A stretch of 64,000 bases of DNA from Marichromatium purpuratum 984 (GTDB lineage: Bacteria; Pseudomonadota; Gammaproteobacteria; Chromatiales; Chromatiaceae), in assembly GCF_000224005.2 (NCBI RefSeq), contig NZ_CP007031.1:1165501-1229500 (forward strand), written 5' to 3'. A program made the translations under genes and the position numbers. This document shows positions 1 through 8,137 of the stretch, piece after piece (within the stretch, counting starts at the first letter, position 1; each line of letters starts with the position of its first letter). Under the pieces are notes generated by a model. The model was given only the letters and a program-made list of their open reading frames with translations, had not been told where the DNA came from and did no database searches.

Positions 1-785
1 GGGCCCTGGAGCAGGCGCCCGATTCGGCTGCCGCGCATGCTGGGCTGGTCCGGCTGGCGTTGACCGCAGAGGACGTGGTGCTGGCCGGTGAGCGGCTCGA
101 GGCGCTGCGTGCGGTGGTCGGTGAGGAGCACCCTGAGGTGTTGTTACTCGAGGGGCTGGTCGCTGATCAGACGGGGGATGACGTGGCTGCGCTGGCGAGC
201 TATCGACGCCTGTTCGAGATGATGCCGAACTCGGTCAATCTGCTGCGGCTGGCGCGTGCGCAGCGCCAGACCGATGACCCCGCGGCGGCTGTTGCAACCT
301 TGGAGGATTGGCTCGTGGAGCATCCCGAGGATGTTCCGATTCAGTTCAACCTGGCGCAGATGCACATGGAGGTCGGGCAGTTGTCGGAGGCCATTGCCGC
401 CTTCGAGCAGACCATCGAGATCGCACCGGAGCATGCCATTGCGCTCAACAACCTGGCTTGGTTGATTCGTGATCGGGACCGTGCGCGCGCGCTGGACTAT
501 GCGCGTCGCGCCTATGCCGTGGCACCAGAGTCGGCGGACGTGGCCGACACCTTGGCGGTGGTGTTGTTCGAGGAGAAGGCCCTCGACGAGGCGAGGCGGG
601 TCATCGACGAGGCCCAGGCGCTCGCGCCGAGGAGTGCGACGGTACGCTTCCACAAAGCGCAGATCCTGGTCGCTCAGGGGCTCGACGACGAAGCCAGACG
701 GTTGCTCGAGTCGACCCTTGTCGACGTCGAGGATTTTCCTGAGCGCGCCGCGGCCGAGTCGTTGCTCGCTCGTCTCGGTCGCTGA
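1..785 (+). CDS. prsT: TPR-repeat protein of the XrtA/PEP-CTERM locus (PrsT-like), 3' part only
   Basis: The reading frame is open from the first bases of the window, so the start lies upstream; the TTG at position 60 is not a credible start. About 260 C-terminal residues are visible. They consist of repeated helix pairs with TPR signatures (for example A-x-x-x-N-x-A-W around residues 148-152, and repeats with Asp/Glu-A-x-x-x-Y/F-x-x-A). Families of this kind sit at the head of exosortase-A polysaccharide clusters, which agrees with the downstream genes. TPRs mediate protein-protein contacts, probably in the periplasm or at the membrane during polymer assembly or export. The family name comes from context plus TPR content and is less certain than the TPR fold itself. 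Confidence 0.75.
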   Translation, partial: ALEQAPDSAAAHAGLVRLALTAEDVVLAGERLEALRAVVGEEHPEVLLLEGLVADQTGDDVAALASYRRLFEMMPNSVNLLRLARAQRQTDDPAAAVATLEDWLVEHPEDVPIQFNLAQMHMEVGQLSEAIAAFEQTIEIAPEHAIALNNLAWLIRDRDRARALDYARRAYAVAPESADVADTLAVVLFEEKALDEARRVIDEAQALAPRSATVRFHKAQILVAQGLDDEARRLLESTLVDVEDFPERAAAESLLARLGR

Positions 786-831
786 ATTCCTCGCTCTCGC
801 CCCGTCCGGGGAGAGGTCGCACATCCGCCAT

Positions 832-871
832 CGGACACGACCTGTCGGTCACGGCCGACAGGTCGTGTCCG
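832..871. terminator. Strong inverted repeat between convergent genes
   Basis: A perfect 17-bp stem pairs 832-848 with 855-871 around a 6-base loop (849-854). It lies between the stop of the + strand TPR gene (785) and the stop of the small - strand gene (878), the place for a bidirectional terminator. Neither side has a clear T run, so intrinsic termination would rest on stem strength alone, or the stem may block exonuclease decay. Confidence 0.6.
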
Positions 872-877
872 TGCGTG

Positions 878-1075
878 TCAGGTCAGCGCCTGGTGGCTGG
901 CGTGGTGCTCCTTGTCATAGCGTTGCAGCAGACAGCGATAGACATTGACCAGGACCTCCTCTCTGAAGGTGGCCGGCGGGGTCAGGTCGGCGATCTCGCG
1001 CCGGTAGTGGTCGATACGTGCGTCGAGATTCATTTCATCGATTGCAACGTCGTTATCGTTCTGGTGCTTTTGCAT
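878..1075 (-). CDS. Small uncharacterised protein (65 aa) antiparallel to the XrtA locus
   Basis: I do not recognise this family. The frame extends further upstream, but the ATG at 1075 is preferred because the N-terminal extension is low-complexity and basic, whereas the 65 residues from here look like a real soluble helical protein: acidic N-terminus (MQKHQNDNDVAIDEMNLDARI), then an HYRREIADLTPP / FREEVLVNVYRCLLQRYD pattern. It is flanked by a strong terminator-like hairpin on its 3' side and by the presumed regulatory region of the XrtA genes on its 5' side. No signal peptide or membrane segment is visible. A small regulator or adaptor is possible, but function is unknown. Confidence 0.45.
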   Translation of the reverse strand: MQKHQNDNDVAIDEMNLDARIDHYRREIADLTPPATFREEVLVNVYRCLLQRYDKEHHASHQALT

Positions 1076-1674
1076 GATTCGGCCTGCTTGTCGTGCGTGA
1101 AGTGGGTTTGAGCGCTGGGACGGGCATTGCCGTTCCGTGCCGGGTGAGCGGCCCGCTCTAGGCAGCAAAGTACGTGCCTTTCTGGTCTTCATGAGCGACA
1201 TCCGTATCTGCCTGGCTGCGAGGGCCTTGTCGGAGCCTCAGTGGTGTTGTCATACGCGGCGTGAGAACGGTTGTGTGCGAACTGGTCGTGGTGCAATGGA
1301 TCGTCCACCGTATTCACATTGCTGCCGTCCGACCCGAGTGTCAGAATCTGACGGCCTGTTGCCAGTGCTGTCCCTCGTCTTGCTGTGTTCGTCCTTGAGG
1401 GGGGCTGACACGCGGTCGCGGTCAGCTTCGGTGTTGCAGTGGGCGTGGCTGCTCACACGCCACTGCGGGATGCGTGTGCCAGGTGCGTCTTATTTTCCGA
1501 TATGCGTAATTGCGATCTGGTCCTTGTATTGCAATGCCGACTGCATGCGTGCAGGGGTGATGCCGGCATTTCGGACAGCGCGCCGCAGCGCGTCGGTGCC
1601 GCAGCGACTACTCCTCGCGATCTTTACCACGAAAAGCGTCGCGCCGCCAGGTCGATCAGAGGTCTTGAGTCATC
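1076..1674. promoter_or_regulatory. 599-base non-coding regulatory region upstream of the XrtA operon
   Basis: I see no convincing gene here. The region carries three hyphenated inverted repeats: GTCAG-N3-CTGAC at 1340-1352, GCTGAC-N11-GTCAGC at 1404-1426, and CACACGC-N11-GCGTGTG at 1454-1478. The last two share an 11-base spacer, which places half-sites about one and a half to two helical turns apart. Downstream of them is a sigma-54-like promoter at 1518-1534. Because PrsR, a sigma-54 activator, is encoded in the same operon, these repeats are candidates for its upstream binding sites (inference). Confidence 0.5.
1518..1534 (+). promoter_or_regulatory. Candidate sigma-54 (-24/-12) promoter for the XrtA operon
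   Basis: TGG at 1518-1520 and TTGC at 1529-1532 have exactly the spacing of the sigma-54 consensus TGGCAC-N5-TTGC; the middle positions (TCC) deviate. The site lies about 140 bases upstream of the ATPase gene and just downstream of two inverted repeats. The link to PrsR is an inference from the family of that activator. Confidence 0.45.
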
Positions 1675-3786
1675 ATGTACGAGCATTTCTATGCCCTCGG
1701 GGCTGATCCGTTTCGCCTGAGCCCGGATCATCGTTTCTGTTTCACCCACAGGAACTACGCCCGTGCGCGCTCCTATATCGATTATGCGCTGCACCGTGGC
1801 GAGGGGTTCGTCATGATCACCGGTCGGCCGGGAACAGGCAAGACCACGCTGATCAATGACCTGCTCGATCGTCTGCCGACACAGGAGGTGTCCGTCTCCA
1901 TGCTGGTCAGCACCCAGCTGGCCGCCGAGGATCTGCTGCGGATGACCGCTCACGGCTTCGGGCTGAGTGCGGGCGCTCCGCGCAAGGCCGATGTGTTACA
2001 GGGACTGATGGCATTCCTCGAGCGCCAGCACCAGGCCGGGCGGCGCGCCCTGCTGATCATCGACGAGGCGCAGGATCTGGCCGCCTCGGCGCTCGAGGAG
2101 CTGCGGCTGCTGACCAACCTGCAGCGCCAGGGACGCCCGCTGCTGCAGATCGTACTGGTTGGCCAGGAGCGGCTGCGCGAGCTGGTGCAGGGGCCGGATA
2201 TGGAGCAGGTCCACCAGCGGCTGGTCGCGGCCTGGCATCTCGAGCCGCTGGGACCGGTCGAGACCCTGGCCTATGTCCGCCACCGTCTGGAGAAGGGCGG
2301 TTGGCATGGTGATCCGGAGTTCGCACCCGGCGTGTTGCGTACCGTCTTCGAGTTCAGCGGCGGGGTGCCGCGTCGGATCAACCTGATCTGCAGCCGGTTG
2401 CTGCTGCACGGCTTCATCGAGGAGCGTCACCTGATCAGCGCCGAGGAGGCCGAAGGGGTGCTCGATGAGTTGCAGCAGGAGTCGCTGAGCGGTGCGTCAC
2501 CGGAGATCGATGTCGATTGGGATGCGCTCGACCAAGGGCTGTACGCGCCCCCCGAGCCTGCTCCGGTAATCGCCGAGGCGCCGCTCCCCGAAGAGCCTCC
2601 GCTGGCGCAGGTGTCTCCGCCACCACTAGTCGATCGTGCTCCGCCCGCAAGCCTTGCCGCTGAGTCCGCGCCTGTACTCGAGGAGGTCGTGGATGGCGAG
2701 GTGGCGCCACCTGATGACGAGTTCCTGTTGCGCGAGGCGGTGTTGCTGCCCGATGAACTCGATGACCTCGTCACTGAACCAGAGGTCGCTCCTGGTCGGC
2801 GTCGCTCGCCCGCGCGCTGGGTCGTGGGTGGCGGTGCTCTGGCCGCCGGCTGTCTGCTCGCTGGCTTCTATCTGCTCCAGCCGCAGCAGGCTGTCGAGTT
2901 GGGACGAGCGACAATCGCGTGGGTGGCTCGATCGCTGCCCGAGTTGGTGGCTGGGGTGGTGCCGCCGCCGGACGATCGAATCGTTCGGATCTCGTCGACA
3001 GATGAGCCGTCACCGGTCGTGCCCGAGGTCTCGTCGTCTGCGGCCACGACGGACGGAACGGCGACGATCACGCCGCTGATCGAGGAGCCGCGTGCGGCGC
3101 CGCACCCGGCGCTGATCGTGGCCGAGACCACTCCCGAGTCCGCCGAGCCTCGCGCGCTCGCCCCCTCTCGTCCAGCGATTGCGGTGGCTGACGTGGGGGC
3201 GTCGAGTGCGCGCGCCGCTGACCAGATAGTGTCCGAGAAGCAACCGGTCGAGGATGGTGTGCCAGTGGTCGTGGCCACCTCGACCGAGATCGCCGAGCAG
3301 CCTCCGGTGCTCAGGGTCGCTGATCTCCGCTCGGTCGTGCCGTCTCCGTTGGCCGCCGTTGCACCGGTTGCCGACAGATCCACGGTGGAGCGTGAGGTGG
3401 CGCGCGCGCCCTGGCCGGCGTCGCTCCAGGTGGTCTTTGGCTGGAACAGCACCGAGGTCGAGGGGCGTTTTGCAGGGCGACTCGATGTGCTGATCGAGGC
3501 GTATCGATCGCGTGACGATCTTGGGGTCGAGGTCGTCGGTTACTCCGATAGTCTCGGTGACCCTGCCTACAATCTCGACTTGTCGCGTCGCCGTGCGCAG
3601 GCGGTTGCCGACTATCTGGTTGCTGGCGGTCTCGATCCTGAGCGGTTGCGGATCGAGGGCCGAGGTCCGGTCGAGCCGGAGGCCTTGGAGGGGCAGTCGG
3701 CCGAGGCGGCCGGGTCGCGCGGTCGCATGGTCGAGGTCGCTCCCTATGCGCCAGAGGGTGTGGAGATGGATGAGGAGAACGGATGA
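1675..3786 (+). CDS. XrtA-associated ExeA-like AAA ATPase fused to a C-terminal OmpA domain (703 aa)
   Basis: Residues 1-280 match the ExeA/XrtA-associated ATPase family: MYEHFYAL start, Walker A GRPGTGKT at 50-57, Walker B LLIIDEAQ near 126-133, then helical lid. A long Pro/Ala/Glu-rich linker follows, with a single membrane helix at about 382-402. Residues about 586-692 form an OmpA-like peptidoglycan-binding domain (VVGYSDSLGDPAYN, LSRRRAQAVADYL). The usual XrtA ATPase is roughly 270-350 aa without the OmpA part. The predicted topology puts the ATPase in the cytoplasm and the OmpA domain in the periplasm, which would couple ATP hydrolysis to the cell wall during polymer export. The stop overlaps the prsK start (ATGA). 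Confidence 0.85.
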   Translation: MYEHFYALGADPFRLSPDHRFCFTHRNYARARSYIDYALHRGEGFVMITGRPGTGKTTLINDLLDRLPTQEVSVSMLVSTQLAAEDLLRMTAHGFGLSAGAPRKADVLQGLMAFLERQHQAGRRALLIIDEAQDLAASALEELRLLTNLQRQGRPLLQIVLVGQERLRELVQGPDMEQVHQRLVAAWHLEPLGPVETLAYVRHRLEKGGWHGDPEFAPGVLRTVFEFSGGVPRRINLICSRLLLHGFIEERHLISAEEAEGVLDELQQESLSGASPEIDVDWDALDQGLYAPPEPAPVIAEAPLPEEPPLAQVSPPPLVDRAPPASLAAESAPVLEEVVDGEVAPPDDEFLLREAVLLPDELDDLVTEPEVAPGRRRSPARWVVGGGALAAGCLLAGFYLLQPQQAVELGRATIAWVARSLPELVAGVVPPPDDRIVRISSTDEPSPVVPEVSSSAATTDGTATITPLIEEPRAAPHPALIVAETTPESAEPRALAPSRPAIAVADVGASSARAADQIVSEKQPVEDGVPVVVATSTEIAEQPPVLRVADLRSVVPSPLAAVAPVADRSTVEREVARAPWPASLQVVFGWNSTEVEGRFAGRLDVLIEAYRSRDDLGVEVVGYSDSLGDPAYNLDLSRRRAQAVADYLVAGGLDPERLRIEGRGPVEPEALEGQSAEAAGSRGRMVEVAPYAPEGVEMDEENG

Positions 3787-5882
3787 GCGTGGCCACCATC
3801 AGCTATGCGGCCGCACTGATCGCCTATCTGGTACTGACCCTGTTGCTGGTCACCGCGTGGCGCGGACGCCTGCTGGGGCTGTTTGCGCTGGTGGCGAGCA
3901 TGGCAGGCGTCTGCTGGGCGGCGATCGTGCTGGCGATGGTGCATGGTCTGCTGCCCGCAGGGCATTGGTCGGCGGTGGCCGAGCTGGTCCGGAGTGCGGC
4001 TTGGTTCATCTTCCTGTCGCGGGTGTTGGTCGTTGAGTACGACCCGAGTCAGCTGCGTTTCTGGGCGCGAGCACCGTGGTGGGTGATCTGCGGTGGCGCG
4101 CTGCTCACCTTGGGGGTGCCGTTGCTCGAGGTCCCGCTCGGCCTCGACGGTGCCCAGGTGATCAATGCGATGCTACTCGGCTGGGTGCTGTGGTCGATCT
4201 TCGGCCTGGTGTTGCTCGAGCAGATCTTCCGCAACCGCCGTCCCGAGCAGCGCTGGGGTATCAAGCACCTGTGTCTCGGGGTCGGGGCGGTGTTCGCCTT
4301 CGACCTGTATTTCTTCTCCGATGCCTTGTTGCTGCATCGGATCGATCCCGTGCTGTGGCAGGCACGTGGCCTGGTGCATGCCTTGGTGGTGCCGTTGATC
4401 GCGGTCTCGGCGGCGCGTAATCCGAGCTGGTCGCTGGAGGTGCACGTCTCGCGGCATGCGGTGTTCCACTCCGCCACGCTGACCGCCGCCGGGCTCTATC
4501 TGTTGGCGATGGCTGCGGCGGGTTACTACATCCGCTATTTCGGCGGCGCCTGGGGGGCGGTGCTGCAGATCACTTTCCTGTTCGCGGCCCTGCTGTTCCT
4601 GCTGGCGGTGCTGTTCTCGGGGCAGCTGCGCGCGCGCCTGCGGGTCCTGCTCAGCAAGCACTTCTTCAGCTTCAAGTACGACTATCGCGAGGAATGGCTG
4701 GGCTTCACCACGGCACTGTCGCGTCCCGGCGTGGCGTTGCCGGAGGCGGTGATCTCGGCGCTCGGCGGGATCGTCAACAGCCCAGGGGGGATGCTCTGGG
4801 TGAAAGGTGAGCACGACGCGTTCGAGTTCTGTGCCCAGAGCCATCTGGGCGAGCCGCAGGCGCAGATCCTCGCTGCCGACGCACCGATGATCATCTTCTT
4901 GGCGAACAGTGGCTGGGTGGTCGATCTCGAGGAGTATCGCAACCATCCGGAGCGCTACCAGGGGTTCTCGACACCGCCCTGGCTCGAGTCGCTGGCCGAT
5001 GCCTGGCTGGTCATCCCATTGCTGCACCGTGAGTCGCTGTGCGGTTTCGTGGTGCTGGCCCGTCCGGGAGGCGCCGGGGCGCTGAACTGGGAGGACCGCT
5101 CACTGTTGCGTACCGCGGGTCGTCAGGCGGCCACCCATGTCGCTCAGCACCTGGCCGACCAAGCCCTGATCAGGGCGCGTCAGTTCGAGGCATTCAGCCA
5201 GCTCTCGGCCTATGTCGCCCATGACCTCAAGAACCTGCTCGCCCAGCAGTCGCTGCTGGTCTCCAATGCCGAGCGCCATCGCGATAATCCTGCCTTTTTC
5301 GATGATGTCATCCGTACCGTGCGCAGCTCGGTCGAGCGCATGACTCGATTGATGGAACAGTTGCGCGATGGTGTGCGCGGCGAGGCGCCGCAGCGACTGA
5401 GTCTCGCGCCCTTGCTGGAGGAGTTAGTGCGCGGGCGTGGCGGGTATGCGCCGGTGCCGGTGTTCGAGGCACCGTTATCGTCGCTGTATGTGAGCGCCGA
5501 TCGCGAGCGTTTGCTGACTGTGTTCGGTCATTTGGTGCAAAATGCGCAGGAGGCGACCACGCCGGAAGGATGCGTGGTGGTGCGCCTGTTCGCCGAGGGC
5601 CGATTCGCAATCGTCGAGATCGAGGACGATGGCATCGGCATGTCGCAGGAATTCGTTCGAGAGCGGCTGTTCAAGCCCTTCGATTCCACCAAGGGTTTGA
5701 CCGGAATGGGGATCGGTGCATTCGAGAGTCGGGAGTTCGTCCGGCTGCTCGGCGGTGATCTTTTGGTGCGCAGCCAGCCGGGGGAAGGTACGCTGTTTCG
5801 TGTATGCTTGCCGCTGGACGGCGAGTTGCAAAAAGAGGGGGAGGGGACCGTGCACGCCGGGCATCATGGAGTGGCCTCATGA
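3783..5882 (+). CDS. prsK: XrtA/PEP-CTERM system sensor histidine kinase PrsK (699 aa)
   Basis: The N-terminal ~290 residues contain repeated hydrophobic segments consistent with eight or more membrane helices. A GAF-like sensor region spans about 310-450. The transmitter follows: H-box with His480 in YVAHDLKNLL, N-box LVQNAQEAT, G1 EDDGIGMS and G2 GMGIGAF. Length and architecture fit the PrsK family found only in exosortase-A loci. It overlaps the preceding stop and the next start by ATGA junctions, so it is translationally coupled to the ATPase gene and to prsR. It should phosphorylate PrsR in response to an unknown envelope signal. Confidence 0.93.
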   Translation: MSVATISYAAALIAYLVLTLLLVTAWRGRLLGLFALVASMAGVCWAAIVLAMVHGLLPAGHWSAVAELVRSAAWFIFLSRVLVVEYDPSQLRFWARAPWWVICGGALLTLGVPLLEVPLGLDGAQVINAMLLGWVLWSIFGLVLLEQIFRNRRPEQRWGIKHLCLGVGAVFAFDLYFFSDALLLHRIDPVLWQARGLVHALVVPLIAVSAARNPSWSLEVHVSRHAVFHSATLTAAGLYLLAMAAAGYYIRYFGGAWGAVLQITFLFAALLFLLAVLFSGQLRARLRVLLSKHFFSFKYDYREEWLGFTTALSRPGVALPEAVISALGGIVNSPGGMLWVKGEHDAFEFCAQSHLGEPQAQILAADAPMIIFLANSGWVVDLEEYRNHPERYQGFSTPPWLESLADAWLVIPLLHRESLCGFVVLARPGGAGALNWEDRSLLRTAGRQAATHVAQHLADQALIRARQFEAFSQLSAYVAHDLKNLLAQQSLLVSNAERHRDNPAFFDDVIRTVRSSVERMTRLMEQLRDGVRGEAPQRLSLAPLLEELVRGRGGYAPVPVFEAPLSSLYVSADRERLLTVFGHLVQNAQEATTPEGCVVVRLFAEGRFAIVEIEDDGIGMSQEFVRERLFKPFDSTKGLTGMGIGAFESREFVRLLGGDLLVRSQPGEGTLFRVCLPLDGELQKEGEGTVHAGHHGVAS

Positions 5883-7237
5883 AAGGCTCGGACAAGTGTC
5901 TGTTGGTCGTCGAGGACGACCCCGGGTTGCAGAGCCAGCTGCGCTGGTGTTTCGACGGTTTCGAGGTGGTGCTCGCCGGTGATCGGCGCGAGGCGCTGGC
6001 TCAGTTGCGTCGTTACCGCCCCAGTGTGGTCACCCTGGACCTTGGCCTGCCTCCCGACCCTGGTGGCGTGAGCGAGGGCCTCGCGCTGCTCGAGGAGATC
6101 GTCGCCCTGGCCCCTCAGACCAAGGTCGTAGTGGTCACCGGCAACGATGATCGCAGCCACGCGCTCAAGGCGATCAGCCTCGGGGCCTACGATTTCTATC
6201 TCAAGCCAATCGATGCCGAGACCCTCAATCTGGTGGTCGAGCGCGGTCATCGGCTGCATGCGCTCGAGACCGAGAACCTTCGTCTGCAGCACAGTCAGAT
6301 GGACTCACCGCTGCGTGGCATCATCGCCAGTAGTACGCCGATGCTCGAGGTCTGTCGCGCGGTCGAGAAGGTTGCGCCGACCGATGTCACCACCCTGATC
6401 CTCGGCGAGAGCGGGACCGGCAAGGAGCTGTTTGCCCGCGCCCTGCACGAGATGGGGCCGCGCGCCTCGGGCCGGCTGGTGGCGATCAACTGTGCCGCCA
6501 TCCCCGAGAACCTGCTCGAGAGTGAGCTGTTCGGCTACGAGAAGGGAGCCTTCACCGGCGCGGTCAAGCAGACCCGGGGCAAGATCGAATACGCCGACGG
6601 TGGCACCCTGTTTCTCGACGAAATCGGCGACCTGTCGCAGCCGCTTCAGGCAAAACTGCTGCGTTTCTTGCAAGAGCGGGTGATCGAGCGTGTCGGTGGT
6701 CGTCAGGAGATTCCGGTCGACCTGCGGGTGATCTGCGCGACCCACCGCGATCTGCGGGCACAGATCGCCGAAGGGAGTTTTCGCGAGGATCTCTTTTATC
6801 GGGTCAGCGAGGTGACCATCACCCTGCCGCCGTTGCGCGATCGCGAGGGTGATCTGCTGGTGCTCGCCCGCGCCTTTCTTGAGCGCTATAACCGTGAGTA
6901 TGCCAAGACGGTTCGCGGTTTCACCAAGGATGCGCTCGCGGCGATGGAGACCTACAACTGGTCCGGTAATGTGCGCGAACTCGAGAGTCGGGTCAGGCGA
7001 GCGGTGATTATGGCCGATGGGCAACAGCTGACGCCCGCCGATCTCGAGCTGGCACCAGTCGGCGTCGAGCCGGCCCTGCCGCTGAGCCTGCAGCAGGTCC
7101 GTGAACAGGCCGAGACCCGGGCGATCCGCCAGGCGCTTGCCCGGGTCGACGGCAATATCACCCAGGCCGCGCGGTTGCTGGGCGTGACCCGGCCGACCCT
7201 GTACGGCCTGCTCGATAAATACGGACTCAAGGAATGA
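5879..7237 (+). CDS. prsR: Sigma-54-dependent response regulator PrsR (452 aa)
   Basis: The start is taken as the ATG at 5879, overlapping the prsK stop; a longer in-frame extension has no support. Receiver domain at 1-120 with phospho-acceptor Asp54 (TLDLGLP). AAA+ domain from about 150 with Walker A GESGTGKE, the GAFTGA sigma-54 contact motif ([13 protein letters not shown]) and an arginine-finger region. A Fis-type helix-turn-helix lies at the C-terminus ([18 protein letters not shown]). It is the cognate partner of PrsK and is expected to activate sigma-54 promoters of XrtA polysaccharide and PEP-CTERM genes, possibly including the site at 1518-1534. Confidence 0.94.
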   Translation: MKGSDKCLLVVEDDPGLQSQLRWCFDGFEVVLAGDRREALAQLRRYRPSVVTLDLGLPPDPGGVSEGLALLEEIVALAPQTKVVVVTGNDDRSHALKAISLGAYDFYLKPIDAETLNLVVERGHRLHALETENLRLQHSQMDSPLRGIIASSTPMLEVCRAVEKVAPTDVTTLILGESGTGKELFARALHEMGPRASGRLVAINCAAIPENLLESELFGYEKGAFTGAVKQTRGKIEYADGGTLFLDEIGDLSQPLQAKLLRFLQERVIERVGGRQEIPVDLRVICATHRDLRAQIAEGSFREDLFYRVSEVTITLPPLRDREGDLLVLARAFLERYNREYAKTVRGFTKDALAAMETYNWSGNVRELESRVRRAVIMADGQQLTPADLELAPVGVEPALPLSLQQVREQAETRAIRQALARVDGNITQAARLLGVTRPTLYGLLDKYGLKE

Positions 7238-7434
7238 GACCGTGATGACCTGGATAGTGTGATCGATTTTACACGATAAGTGTTTGTCGCTTTGTCCTCG
7301 TGGTTTGCGCCGCATCTATGCAACGCATGGTGGGGTACGGTCAGCAAAGATAATGCACTAGCTGCGATCGGCCTCGCCGAGCGCGGTATCGGACCAGGGC
7401 CAGTCCCTGGAGTTTGGTTACAGGGGGAACACTG
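7238..7434 (+). promoter_or_regulatory. Intergenic leader before the export genes
   Basis: This 197-base gap in an otherwise tightly packed operon holds no gene. A GTGT-N10-ACAC hyphenated repeat occurs near 7256-7274 and a TTTACA-N17-TTTGTC pair could be a weak sigma-70 promoter. I found no sigma-54 consensus. A second promoter for the export and synthesis genes is plausible but unproven. Confidence 0.3.
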
Positions 7435-8085
7435 TTGAGCGCGAATCTTGGATCGATCGACGGCGTCTGGTCGCGGCTGTGCCTGGGCGCGGTGCTGGTC
7501 CTGCTGGCCGGTTGTTCTGGTTCCGGCAAGGACCTGCCGCCGGTCCCGCCGGAGCAGCGCGAGCTGGCGGTACAGCAGGGATACTTCTACGAGATCGCCC
7601 CGGGCGATTCGGTCAGCATCTTCGTCTGGGGTCTCAACGACCTCTCGGGAACGGTTCCCGTGCGCCCCGACGGCATGCTCACCACACCGCTGATCGAGGA
7701 CATGCCGGCGAGCGGCAAGACCCCGTCGCAGCTCGCCCGCGATCTCGAGAAGGAGTATGCGGTCTATGTCCGCTCGCCGATCGTCACCGTGATCGTCAAG
7801 GGCTTCATCGGCTTGCCCTCACAGCAGGTGCGAGTCATCGGTGAGGCGGTGACGCCAGCAGCGGTGCCGTTTCGCAAGCACATGACCCTGCTCGACCTGA
7901 TGATCGCCGTCGGCGGGCTGACTGATTTTGCCGCTGGCAACAAGTCGGTGCTGGTGCGCTACTACGGTGGCGAGCGACAGGAGTACTCGGTACGGCTGGA
8001 TGACCTCATTCGCGATGGTGAAATCGCTGAGAACGTGAGCTTGCTCCCGGGCGATATCCTGATTATCCCCGAAGCTTGGTTCTGA
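7435..8085 (+). CDS. XrtA-associated polysaccharide export lipoprotein (Wza-type, 216 aa)
   Basis: The TTG at 7435 is chosen because AGGGGGA lies just upstream and the protein then begins with a normal lipoprotein signal: hydrophobic LCLGAVLVLLAGC with lipobox Cys27. Next come a polysaccharide export (Poly_export) domain (YEIAPGDSVSIFVWG, VRPDGMLTTPLI) and an SLBB beta-grasp region near 130-200. Proteins of this family form outer-membrane export channels for polysaccharides, but this one is short, as XrtA-type members usually are, and lacks the Wza C-terminal helix. It works with the chain-length protein and tyrosine kinase encoded next. Confidence 0.9.
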   Translation: MSANLGSIDGVWSRLCLGAVLVLLAGCSGSGKDLPPVPPEQRELAVQQGYFYEIAPGDSVSIFVWGLNDLSGTVPVRPDGMLTTPLIEDMPASGKTPSQLARDLEKEYAVYVRSPIVTVIVKGFIGLPSQQVRVIGEAVTPAAVPFRKHMTLLDLMIAVGGLTDFAAGNKSVLVRYYGGERQEYSVRLDDLIRDGEIAENVSLLPGDILIIPEAWF

Positions 8086-8137
8086 AGCCGCGCAGCTGCT
8101 CGGCATGATGCAGACTTAGACTGATAAGAGGACGGCG

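Noticed and set aside
1137-1706. 189-codon + strand frame upstream of the XrtA ATPase
   Set aside because: Cys/Arg-rich, no ribosome-binding site or domain, and it covers the regulatory repeats.
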